NCBI GenBank assembly: GCA_023150345.1
Contig: JAKLLB010000004.1
Span: forward strand, 52,796 to 116,795
Length of the DNA: 64,000 nt
Source: Aquabacterium sp.
GTDB taxonomy: Bacteria > Pseudomonadota > Gammaproteobacteria > Burkholderiales > Burkholderiaceae_C
Direction: 5' to 3'
This document shows positions 26,842-34,826 of this stretch, in pieces. Position numbers and translations under genes: made by a program. Under the pieces are notes generated by a model. That model saw only the letters and a program-made list of their open reading frames with translations. It ran no database searches and was not told the DNA's origin. How positions within the stretch are numbered: the stretch's first letter is position 1; each line of letters starts with the position of its first letter.

Positions 26842-27396
26842 ATGAAGCGCGTTCTCCTCATCGCCATTGCCTGCTTCGGCTGCACGATCGCGTCAGCGCA
26901 GGTTTGTCAGGCACCCACTTTTGCGGCTATCGAACCCACGGTCGAAACGAAGGGCTGGGTGCTAGTACGCGTGACGAACCTGATGCGCATCGGTGTGCCC
27001 GGTCCGATCCAGCGCATGGGTTTTGACGCACAAGGCTTCGGGGCCATGTTCAGTGGCGGTCGAAAACTGGCGCTCATGTTCGACGATGGCGCGCTTGCGC
27101 GTCGGCACAACGGTGTGACCGACAAGGCGGGGCCGTTGATGAGCGGGATGTACAGCGGCACTACTTCCGATGGCTGCCGGCTGCTTCAGACGGCCGGCCT
27201 CGAACGATTCGACTATCGGGTCCGCTTCGTGCAGGGAACGTTGGCGGTATACGCGTATGGCAGCGGGACGGCGTACAAGTTCACGGCAGTTCACGCCAAC
27301 AAGCCTGACACCGTGATCCAGGGGCTTGCCGAGGGCTTCGACCGCAGCGCGTTCTTAGACCTGATGTCAACTATTCAACCCCCGGAACAGGAGTGA
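26842..27396 (+). CDS. Small secreted protein of unknown function
   Basis: A 184-residue protein whose start is set by a clear signal peptide, MKRVLLIAIACFGCTIASA, with likely cleavage after A-S-A; the frame is open upstream to 26734 but that extension is Arg/Gly-rich and unlikely. The mature part has few cysteines, an F-S-G-G-R-K-L-A-L-M-F-D-D segment, and strands such as RVRFVQGTLAVYAYGSG. I do not recognise a family. Codon use is less G/C-biased than in flanking genes. A short ORF follows 6 bases after the stop codon. Confidence 0.6.
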   Translation: MKRVLLIAIACFGCTIASAQVCQAPTFAAIEPTVETKGWVLVRVTNLMRIGVPGPIQRMGFDAQGFGAMFSGGRKLALMFDDGALARRHNGVTDKAGPLMSGMYSGTTSDGCRLLQTAGLERFDYRVRFVQGTLAVYAYGSGTAYKFTAVHANKPDTVIQGLAEGFDRSAFLDLMSTIQPPEQE

Positions 27397-27402
27397 CCCC
27401 AC

Positions 27403-27555
27403 ATGGCAGACACGGTTGAACCGATCACCGAGGCCGAGGCCGTTGAGATGCGGCGAGCGTTGCTCAGTGACAAAGACCAAACCGACGTGGCTTGTACGAA
27501 GACATTTGCCAGAAACTGGGCAACCGAGTTCCATCTTGCCGGTCAGGGGCTATAA
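27403..27555 (+). CDS. Possible small protein, 50 residues
   Basis: ATG at 27403 follows CAGGAG with about 9-10 bases spacing, which also overlaps the end of the upstream gene. The product begins MADTVEPITEAEAVEMRRALL, is acidic at the start and ends at TAA 27553-27555. Directly after the stop the same frame continues without interruption from a GTG at 27556 to a TAG at 27682-27684 (42 more codons). It may be a real small gene or the remains of a longer one split by a stop codon. No family is recognised. Confidence 0.35.
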   Translation: MADTVEPITEAEAVEMRRALLSDKDQTDVACTKTFARNWATEFHLAGQGL

Positions 27556-27680
27556 GTGATTGGCAAGCAGCAGATGTTGCTTGCCATGCGACTCGTACCT
27601 GTGCTGATCGCCGTAGGCCCAGACGGATGCCACTGGTCCTCGCGCAAGAATGCACCGATGCGGCGCGCCGCATTGCAGGG

Positions 27681-28586
27681 CTAGATGTCATCCGCGAACA
27701 GCCCGGTCTCCGTGGGTGTCGCGTCGAAACCGTAGTGTTCTGCCAGGCGACTCCAGGCGTCTTCGGCGGTTTCGACGTAGTGGAACAGGCCCAGGTCGTG
27801 CGCGCTGATCATGCCGGTGTCTACCAGGTGCTGGAAGTCGATGAGCTTGTCCCAGAATGCGCGGCCGAACAGCAGGATCGGGCGGCGGCGGCTCTTGCCG
27901 GTCTGGATGAGCGTCATGGTTTCGAACAGCTCGTCGAGCGTGCCGAAGCCGCCGGGGAAGCACACCAGAGCGATGCTGCGCATCACGAAGTGCATCTTGC
28001 GCATGGCGAAGTAATGAAACTGGAAGCACAGCTCGGGCGTGATGAACGGGTTGGGCTCCTGCTCGTGCGGCAGCACGATGTTCAGGCCGATGCTCTTGCC
28101 ACCCACCTCGTGCGCACCGCGGTTGCCCGCCTCCATGATGCCGGGGCCGCCCCCGGTCACCACATAGATGGGTGACTCGAGCGTGCGCGAGCGCTCGGTC
28201 ACCAGTGCGGCGAAGCGCCGGGCCTCATCGTAGTAGGCGCTCATCTGCACGGCCATCTGCGCGCGGCGCAGGGCCTGCTCGTCGCCGTCCTCTCGGGCGA
28301 CCTGGAGTCGCCGCTCGGCGGCCTCGGGCGACTGGATGCGGGCCGATCCGAAGATCACGATGGTCGACTCGATGCCCTGCTCGGCCTGCACCATCTCCGG
28401 CTTGAGCAGCTCGAGCTGCATGCGCACGGGGCGCAGCTCCTCGCGCAGCAGGAACTCGGTGTCGGTGAAGGCCAGCCGGTAGCTGCTGCCTGGACCACCG
28501 TAGCGGCTGGAGCGCGCCAGAGCCTCGGCTTCTTCCTGCGCGGTGGGGAAGTTGCGGGCGTGGAGCGGATCATGAGGCGTGTTCAT
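27681..28586 (-). CDS. LOG family protein (TIGR00730-type Rossmann-fold nucleotide 5'-monophosphate phosphoribohydrolase)
   Basis: A 301-residue member of the long LOG family. The motifs PGGFGTLDELFE and VTGGGPGIMEAGNRGAHE (the PGGxGTxxE signature) are both present, with FVMRSIALVCFPGG before the second. These proteins were once labelled lysine decarboxylases, but characterised members release the base from N6-modified or ordinary nucleoside 5'-monophosphates. An N-terminal extension of about 100 residues is found in the long subgroup. It is divergent from the metY gene, with 85 bases between starts. Its 3' end meets the A/T-rich patch. Confidence 0.88.
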   Translation of the reverse strand: MNTPHDPLHARNFPTAQEEAEALARSSRYGGPGSSYRLAFTDTEFLLREELRPVRMQLELLKPEMVQAEQGIESTIVIFGSARIQSPEAAERRLQVAREDGDEQALRRAQMAVQMSAYYDEARRFAALVTERSRTLESPIYVVTGGGPGIMEAGNRGAHEVGGKSIGLNIVLPHEQEPNPFITPELCFQFHYFAMRKMHFVMRSIALVCFPGGFGTLDELFETMTLIQTGKSRRRPILLFGRAFWDKLIDFQHLVDTGMISAHDLGLFHYVETAEDAWSRLAEHYGFDATPTETGLFADDI

Positions 28587-28671
28587 GGGTGCAGCTTACG
28601 CCCAAAGCGCGGGCGCGCCGCGCCGCCTATCATCGGCGCCTGCAACCCACACCACCCATCCAGGAGCACGC

Positions 28672-29943
28672 ATGAAGTTCGAAACGCTGGCCGTGCATGC
28701 CGGCTACCAGCCCGACCCCACCACCAAGTCGGTGGCGGTGCCCTTGTACCAGACCGTGGCCTATGCGTTCGACGACACGCAGCACGGGGCCGACCTGTTC
28801 GACCTGAAGGTGGCCGGGAACATCTACACCCGCATCATGAACCCGACCACGGCGGTGCTGGAGCAGCGCCTGGCGGCGCTGGAAGGGGGCATCGGCGCGC
28901 TGGGCCTGGCCTCGGGCATGGCCGCGGTCACCTACGCGATCCAGACCATCGCCGAGGCGGGCGACAACATCGTGTCGTCGTCCACCTTGTACGGCGGCAC
29001 CTACAACCTGCTGGCGCACACGCTGCCGCAGATGGGCATCACCACGCGCTTTGCCGATCCGCGCAACCCGGCATCGTTCGAAGCGCTGATCGACGAGCGC
29101 ACCAAGGCCGTGTATTGCGAGTCGATCGGCAACCCGCTGGGCAACGTGACCGACATCCGGGCGCTGGCCGACATCGCCCACCGCCGCGGCGTGCCGTTGA
29201 TCGTCGACAACACCGTGCCCACCCCCTACCTGTGCCGGCCTTTCGAGCACGGTGCCGACATCGTGGTGCACGCGCTCACCAAGTACCTGGGCGGCCACGG
29301 CAACTCCATCGGCGGGGCCATCGTCGACTCCGGCACGTTTCCTTGGGCGCAGCATGCGGCGCGCTTCAAGCGGCTGAACGAGCCCGATGTGAGCTACCAC
29401 GGCGTGGTGTACACGCAGGCGCTGGGCGAGGCGGCCTACATCGGCCGCGCCCGCGTGGTGCCGCTGCGCAACATGGGCGCCGCCATCAGCCCCTTCAACT
29501 CGTTCCTCATCCTGCAGGGCATCGAGACGGTGGCGCTGCGCATGGACCGCATCTGCGAGAACGCGCTGGCAGTCGCGCGCCACCTGCACGGGCACCCGAA
29601 GGTGAAGTGGGTCAACTACGCAGGCCTGCCCGAACACCCCGACCATGCGCTGGTTCAGCGCACGATGGGCGGTCGTGCCTCGGGCATCCTGACCTTTGGC
29701 GTGGAGGGCGGACGCGAGGGCGGAGCGCGCTTCCAGGATGCGCTCAAGCTGATCACGCGACTGGTGAACATCGGCGATGCGAAGTCGCTGGCCTGCCACC
29801 CGGCGTCGACCACCCATCGGCAGCTGTCCGAGGCCGAACTGGCGCTGGCCGGCGTGACGGTGGATACCGTGCGGCTGTCCATCGGGATCGAGCACATCGA
29901 CGACCTGCGTGCCGATCTCGATCACGCACTGGCGGCGGTTTAG
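28672..29943 (+). CDS. metY: O-acetylhomoserine sulfhydrylase (aminocarboxypropyltransferase)
   Basis: A 423-residue PLP enzyme of the Cys/Met metabolism family. The N-terminus [44 protein letters not shown] and the PLP lysine K204 in HALTKYLGG are standard for MetY. It makes homocysteine from O-acetylhomoserine and sulfide in direct-sulfhydrylation methionine synthesis. CAGGAG is 8 bases before the ATG. No SAM riboswitch fits in the 85-base leader. MetX is not nearby. Confidence 0.93.
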   Translation: MKFETLAVHAGYQPDPTTKSVAVPLYQTVAYAFDDTQHGADLFDLKVAGNIYTRIMNPTTAVLEQRLAALEGGIGALGLASGMAAVTYAIQTIAEAGDNIVSSSTLYGGTYNLLAHTLPQMGITTRFADPRNPASFEALIDERTKAVYCESIGNPLGNVTDIRALADIAHRRGVPLIVDNTVPTPYLCRPFEHGADIVVHALTKYLGGHGNSIGGAIVDSGTFPWAQHAARFKRLNEPDVSYHGVVYTQALGEAAYIGRARVVPLRNMGAAISPFNSFLILQGIETVALRMDRICENALAVARHLHGHPKVKWVNYAGLPEHPDHALVQRTMGGRASGILTFGVEGGREGGARFQDALKLITRLVNIGDAKSLACHPASTTHRQLSEAELALAGVTVDTVRLSIGIEHIDDLRADLDHALAAV

Positions 29944-30017
29944 GACCCCTCCACTCGCAGGAGACACCGGGTTCTGGCGATGGCGCTGTTCTTGTTCCCG
30001 CATGAGGATTGCAAGGC

Positions 30018-32825
30018 ATGACGATGCACAGCATGAGGGCGCATGCGCGCCTGTGGATCCTGGCCGGCGCCATCGTGCTGACCGGCTGCGGGGGTGGCGA
30101 TGGTGGGCAGGCTGCCCCCGAGGCGGCCGCGCGGCTGGCTGCGGCGGCGGGGCAGGTGGCACAGGTGGTGGCGCTCGAGCCGGCTGCCACCACCGATGCC
30201 GCACCCCGTGCCCGCGCGTTGGCAGCAGGTGACAGCGTCGATCCGGCGGTGCAACTGCTCGACTACGGCGAGAGCGTCTACAACCAGTATTTCCCTGGCC
30301 CCCAGACCACGCAGGAGTCTGCCGGCCTGACCTACCGCTATTACCCCGCCACCGGCGCTTACCTGCTGGTCGACGGCGCCGAGCAGGTGTTCGTGATCGG
30401 CGGGCCGTTCGGCAACCAGGTGCTGCGTGTGGGTGCCGTGACGGACTTCATCGGCGCGGTGCAGGGCACGGTGACCGGGTTGACGACGACCGGGCTGGTG
30501 CTGGGGCAGCAGGGGCAGACACTCGCCGTGGCGGCGGGCGCTACGGGTTTCCAGTTCCCGACCTGGCTGGCCAAGGGAGCGGCATACGACGTGCAGGTGC
30601 ACGCCCAGCCCGCGGGGCTGACCTGCACCGTGCTGCGGGGGCAGGGCCGCATGGGCGACGGCGCAACGGCGCCTGCGGTCGCTTGTGGCGTCGGCGGCGA
30701 TCCGCTGGCACCGCTGGACCCGGTGTCCATATCCGATGCCACCACCACTTACGCGATCGACCCCAGCGGCATCGCCCAGGCCGATGGCTACGGCGGTGAC
30801 TCCGGCGCCGATGGTGGCGTGGGCGGGGCCGCGGGAGACGGCGCGCCCCTGGCGCGTGCGCGCGTGGGGCTCACCGACGTCGACGGCCGCAGCGTGTCCG
30901 GGCTCACCGATGCCAGTGGCCGCTTCATGCTGCGCTTCCCGGCCACGGTGTTCAAGCCGCCATACGTGCTGCGGGCGGTCGACGGCAGTGGGCAGGTCTA
31001 CACCTCTGTGCTCACGCAGGCCATCGCAGCGGGCCAGGCACAGTGGGCCAACATCAACCCGTTGACCGACTGGGCGGTGTCCGAGGCCCTGGATGCTGCG
31101 GTTGGCGGCACCGACAAGATCTTCGCCGGCAGCAGCATCCGCTCCGATCGCGTGGCATCGGCGCTGGCGAGCCTGGTGACTGCGCTCAAACCCGCCCTGG
31201 CAGCCGCCGGGGTGGCCGATGCGTCGCGGCTGGACGTGGTCCGATCGCGTTATGCCTACGACGGCAACGGGCTGGATGCCATCCTCGACTCCCTGGACCA
31301 CACCCGGGACCCGGCCACCGGCGCGACCCAGCTGCGCACCAAGCTGTCCACGGTGGCGCAGGATGCCACCGGCACCGAGCAGCCGCGGCTGGTCACGGCC
31401 GCTGCACCGTTGTCGGCGTCGCTGCTGGCTCTGCCCGGCACCGACACGCTCACGTTCGACAAGCTCACGCGCTGGACCGCCGAGATGAATCGCTGCCTGG
31501 CGCTACCGGCGGCCAGCTACGGCGCGGATGCGGCCTGCTCCGATGCCGACGGCACGCGTCTCGTGCGCACCGACTACCGGCACAACGGCATGGACCTGCG
31601 CGAAGACATGCGCATGCTGTTCAGCGAGTACGACGGCAGCCCGGTGGCGGGCAGCCAGTTGCGCAACCCGCGCATCTTGTTTGTCTCGCGCACCCCGGGC
31701 AGCAGCGTCGACGACCTGGCCTGGGTGCAGTTCACCGTGCTGCAGCCCTACGTCGGCCCACGCGGACCGAACGGGCCGGTCGGCGGCGCCGTGGAGTATC
31801 CGGTGGTCAAGGTGTTCCGCCGCGATGCCGGCGGTGGCCAGGCCGTGGCCGGCAACTGGCGGCTGTACGGGAACCAGCAGATCTACAGCATGGCCATCGA
31901 GCCCAGCTACTACCGCCTGACCCAGGCCAACCCGGCGCGCCAGGAGTCGGCCCCCAGCTACGTGCACTCGGCGCTGCGCATGGTGGCGCTGTCCTACCGG
32001 TGGGACCGCGGCCGCCAGGCCTGGGTGGATGCCGGCATCCGCGCGGTTCGCGTGCGCGGACCGGGTCTGCCCATGGCCGGCTTGGTGCTGGCGCCGAGCA
32101 CCGCCTGCGGCGCGCAGGGGTACCTGGCCGTGCTCAACAAGACCGGCGAAGTGCCAGCGTCCAACACGACGACCCCGTATGTGCAGAACGACTTCCGGCT
32201 GGCGTCCGCCATGTTGGACGGACGCCGCTTCTCGACGCCAGGCACCTACTGGCCCGCGCGCGACATCGCCATCAATCGGATTCCCTACCTCGCCGACTTC
32301 TCGCCGGTCCGCGCCTACAGCCAGTACGCGTTCGAGGTGTTCCTCAAGGGCAATGCCGGGACCACACAGCCCGATGCGGTGGAGTACGTTCGCATCCTGG
32401 CGCCGCTGATGGCGCCCGAATCGGTGCTGAAGCGACCGCTGAACGACGTGACGGCATCGCTGCCGCTGGTGCTGCCCGGCGCGACGATGATTCCGGCAGG
32501 CCTGGCGGCGGCGGTGAACTGGCAGAACGCGCCGCTGGCGGCGCCGGTGAGCGCCACCGCGCTCTACGCCGAGGAACGGGACCCTTCCCGTCCGACCGAT
32601 CCTGCCAAGAGCATCCTGGTGCGAGCCAGCGTGCCCGGCGCATATGCCACGCGCGGTGTGCCCAGCGCTCAGCTGATGGTGGTGCCCGCTTCCTCCGCCG
32701 ATGCGAACTGCAGCGGCGGGCGCATACCCGCCTACGATGGCGAGACCGGCACCTACCGCGAGGTCGTGCTGTCGTCATACCAGGGACACGCTCGCGTGTT
32801 CAGTGCGCTGACCTGGATTCGCTAG
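30018..32825 (+). CDS. Large lipoprotein with carboxypeptidase-regulatory-like domain, function unknown
   Basis: 935 residues. The signal peptide ends in lipobox LTGC (Cys24) followed by Gly/Asp-rich sequence. Around residues 240-330 a Cna-B/carboxypeptidase-regulatory-like fold is visible: GAPLARARVGLTDVDGRSVSG then TDASGRFMLRFPA. Before it sits a repeated short module (LLDYGESVYNQYFPG and TYRYYPATGAYLLV) common in Burkholderiales surface proteins. The remaining ~500 residues look beta-rich with few cysteines and match nothing I know. It is probably outer-membrane anchored. ATG 30018 is preferred; ATG 30024 is possible. Its 3' end overlaps the convergent adenylyltransferase gene by 26 bases. 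Confidence 0.72.
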   Translation: MTMHSMRAHARLWILAGAIVLTGCGGGDGGQAAPEAAARLAAAAGQVAQVVALEPAATTDAAPRARALAAGDSVDPAVQLLDYGESVYNQYFPGPQTTQESAGLTYRYYPATGAYLLVDGAEQVFVIGGPFGNQVLRVGAVTDFIGAVQGTVTGLTTTGLVLGQQGQTLAVAAGATGFQFPTWLAKGAAYDVQVHAQPAGLTCTVLRGQGRMGDGATAPAVACGVGGDPLAPLDPVSISDATTTYAIDPSGIAQADGYGGDSGADGGVGGAAGDGAPLARARVGLTDVDGRSVSGLTDASGRFMLRFPATVFKPPYVLRAVDGSGQVYTSVLTQAIAAGQAQWANINPLTDWAVSEALDAAVGGTDKIFAGSSIRSDRVASALASLVTALKPALAAAGVADASRLDVVRSRYAYDGNGLDAILDSLDHTRDPATGATQLRTKLSTVAQDATGTEQPRLVTAAAPLSASLLALPGTDTLTFDKLTRWTAEMNRCLALPAASYGADAACSDADGTRLVRTDYRHNGMDLREDMRMLFSEYDGSPVAGSQLRNPRILFVSRTPGSSVDDLAWVQFTVLQPYVGPRGPNGPVGGAVEYPVVKVFRRDAGGGQAVAGNWRLYGNQQIYSMAIEPSYYRLTQANPARQESAPSYVHSALRMVALSYRWDRGRQAWVDAGIRAVRVRGPGLPMAGLVLAPSTACGAQGYLAVLNKTGEVPASNTTTPYVQNDFRLASAMLDGRRFSTPGTYWPARDIAINRIPYLADFSPVRAYSQYAFEVFLKGNAGTTQPDAVEYVRILAPLMAPESVLKRPLNDVTASLPLVLPGATMIPAGLAAAVNWQNAPLAAPVSATALYAEERDPSRPTDPAKSILVRASVPGAYATRGVPSAQLMVVPASSADANCSGGRIPAYDGETGTYREVVLSSYQGHARVFSALTWIR

Positions 32826-33573
32826 TTCCCGCCCCGCAGACGGGGCACTGCGGCTGGCGCGCCAGGCGGATCTCGGTCCACTCCATCGACCGCGCATCCA
32901 GCATCTGCAGCCGGCCCGCCAGCGACGTGCCCACGCCGGCCAGCAGCTTCAACGCTTCGGCGGCCTGCACGGTGCCGATGATGCCCACCAGCGGCGCGAA
33001 CACCCCCATCGTGGCGCACTGCACCTCCTCGAAGGTGGTGTGCGGCGGGAACACGCAGGCATAGCAGGGCGAGCCCGCGTCGCGGGGGTCGTACACCGAG
33101 ATCTGGCCGTCGAAGCCGATCGCGGCGCCGGCCACCAGTGGCCGCCGGTGCGCCACGCATGCCGCATTGACCGCATGCCGCGTGGTGAAGTTGTCGCTGC
33201 AGTCGATCACCACGTCGGCACTGGCGACGGCCTGGTCCAGCCAGGCGGCATCGGCACGCTGGGTGATGGCGCACACCTGCACGTCGGGATTGATTGCCGC
33301 AATGCTGGCACGCGCCGACTCTGCCTTCGGTTGGCCCACGCGCGACAGGTTGTGGGCGATCTGCCGCTGCAGGTTGGTCAGGTCCACGCGGTCGTGGTCC
33401 ACCAGCGTGAGCCGGCCCACGCCGGCGGTGCCCAGGTACAACGCCACCGGCGACCCCAGGCCGCCGGCGCCGATGACCAGCGCGTGGGACTGCAGCAGCC
33501 GCTGCTGGCCCTCGACGCCGATGTCGTCGAGCAGGATGTGGCGCGAATAGCGCAGGAGCTGGTCGTCGTTCAT
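32800..33573 (-). CDS. moeB: ThiF/MoeB-family adenylyltransferase
   Basis: A 257-residue E1-like enzyme. The ATP-binding GAGGLGSPVALYLGTAGVGRLTLVDHD strand, R-Q-I-A-H, and DCSDNFTTR are standard. Zinc-binding pairs C-Y-A-C and C-P-V-C are both present. It activates the C-terminal glycine of a small sulfur-carrier protein such as MoaD or ThiS. In many betaproteobacteria this version (without a rhodanese domain) serves molybdopterin synthesis; the window's molybdenum hydroxylase would need such a cofactor. The start at 33573 gives MNDDQLLRYSRH, the usual beginning. MoeB versus ThiF cannot be settled here. Confidence 0.88.
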   Translation of the reverse strand: MNDDQLLRYSRHILLDDIGVEGQQRLLQSHALVIGAGGLGSPVALYLGTAGVGRLTLVDHDRVDLTNLQRQIAHNLSRVGQPKAESARASIAAINPDVQVCAITQRADAAWLDQAVASADVVIDCSDNFTTRHAVNAACVAHRRPLVAGAAIGFDGQISVYDPRDAGSPCYACVFPPHTTFEEVQCATMGVFAPLVGIIGTVQAAEALKLLAGVGTSLAGRLQMLDARSMEWTEIRLARQPQCPVCGAGTSESRSAH

Positions 33574-33689
33574 GGGTGCGAGCATAGACGCGGCGCGGGA
33601 CGGCCGCCGCCCTTATGATGCACGCGCCGCCCTGCGCACCGCGCGCCGGGCCCCCTTGCGCCACCCACCCGGAGGCACTGCACCGCACC

Positions 33690-34826
33690 ATGACCGGCCT
33701 GTCCACCCCCAAGCGCGCCGTGATCACATTGGCCCTCGTGGCCGTCTTCGGCGGCGCCTTGTACTACGCGCTGCGCGGGCAGCAAGAGCAACAGGCACAA
33801 CGGATCGAGGCCGCCGAGGTGGCGCAGGCCGTGCCGCTCAAGGGCCTCATCGCGCTGGATGTCGAACCCTTCTTCAAGGACCCGCGCGTCGAGAAGATCC
33901 TGGCCGAGCACAAACTGCCGGTGGCTGTGAGCCGCGTCGGCAGTCGCGACATGGCGGGCAAGGTCGCCGCCGGCACCTCGCCTGACTTCTTCTTCCCCTC
34001 GGGGGTGGTGGCCGCCAACCAGGTGGTCGATGCGGCGCGCAAGGCCAATCTCGCCGTCGCACAGAGCGCGCCGTTTCACACGCCGATGGTGATCGCTTCG
34101 TGGGAGCCGATCGCGAAGATCCTGGTGGGCAATGGCATGGCGCGGTCGCTCGGACCCCGCACCTACGGCGTCGACATGACACGGCTCACCGAGGCGATGC
34201 TGGCCAAGAAGCGCTGGAAGGACCTGAAGGGTGCGCAGGCCTACGACGTCACGCGCAGCGTGCTGGTATCCACCACCGATGTGCGGCGCAGCAACTCCGC
34301 TGCGATGTACCTGGCGCTGACCAGCCATGCGCTCAACGGCGATGTCGTCACCGACCGCGCCACAGCCCAGCAGGTGGCGGCGAGGCTCGCGGAGCTGTTC
34401 AAGCGCCAGGGCTACCAGGAGAACTACGTCAACGGCAATTTCGACGACTACGTGGCCATCGGCATCGGCAAGACGCCGATGGCCTTCATCTACGAGAACC
34501 AGCTGGTGCACTACGCGCTGCAGAAGAAGGGCATCGGGTCCGACATGGTGCTGTTGTATCCGCAGCCCACCATCGTCAACAAGGTCGTGTTCATCGCCTT
34601 CAACGAGCGCTCGAAGGCGCTGGCCGACCTGCTGGGCAGCCATGCGCAGCTGCAGGCCATCGCGGTGGAATACGGCTTTCGCGTGGCCGATACCGAGCGC
34701 TTCGTGCAGGCCGTGCAGCCCACCGGGCTGGCGGTGGAGCCGCGGGTGACGCAGGTGGTGGATCCACCGGCGTTCGAGCTGATGGCCGAGATGATCGACG
34801 TGGTGGCACGGGAGATGACGCAATGA
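33690..34826 (+). CDS. Membrane-anchored solute-binding-fold protein (first gene of the TelA operon)
   Basis: 378 residues. One N-terminal transmembrane helix (AVITLALVAVFGGALYYAL) with no cleavage site anchors a periplasmic domain that resembles type II solute-binding proteins: PDFFFPSGVVAANQVV, APFHTPMVIASWEPIAK, S-T-T-D-V-R-R-S-N-S-A-A-M-Y-L-A-L (ligand-loop pattern of anion binders) and YPQPTIVNKVVFIAFNERSKALADLL. No permease or ATPase gene accompanies it. GGAGG lies 15 bases upstream of the ATG; the frame is open from 33615. The stop overlaps the next ATG (ATGA), so it is co-translated with the VWA lipoprotein. It may be a sensor rather than a transporter part. Confidence 0.78.
   Translation: MTGLSTPKRAVITLALVAVFGGALYYALRGQQEQQAQRIEAAEVAQAVPLKGLIALDVEPFFKDPRVEKILAEHKLPVAVSRVGSRDMAGKVAAGTSPDFFFPSGVVAANQVVDAARKANLAVAQSAPFHTPMVIASWEPIAKILVGNGMARSLGPRTYGVDMTRLTEAMLAKKRWKDLKGAQAYDVTRSVLVSTTDVRRSNSAAMYLALTSHALNGDVVTDRATAQQVAARLAELFKRQGYQENYVNGNFDDYVAIGIGKTPMAFIYENQLVHYALQKKGIGSDMVLLYPQPTIVNKVVFIAFNERSKALADLLGSHAQLQAIAVEYGFRVADTERFVQAVQPTGLAVEPRVTQVVDPPAFELMAEMIDVVAREMTQ

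Larger units (their letters stand above)
26591..27680. other. A/T-richer patch of probable foreign origin
   Basis: Base composition shifts visibly towards A/T between the PD40 lipoprotein stop and the LOG-family gene, and codon choice becomes less G/C-biased at third positions (for example ATT, GCA, GTT, TTG). The patch contains a small secreted protein, a 50-codon ORF and a following in-frame stretch. No transposase, integrase or tRNA boundary was found. A short inverted repeat ATTGC/GCAAT occurs near 26633-26649. The reading is that it is an inserted accessory fragment; the mechanism is not visible. Confidence 0.4.

Noticed and set aside
28587-28671. A SAM or SAH riboswitch before metY.
   Set aside because: The leader is only 85 bases, and no stem pattern of a known class was seen.
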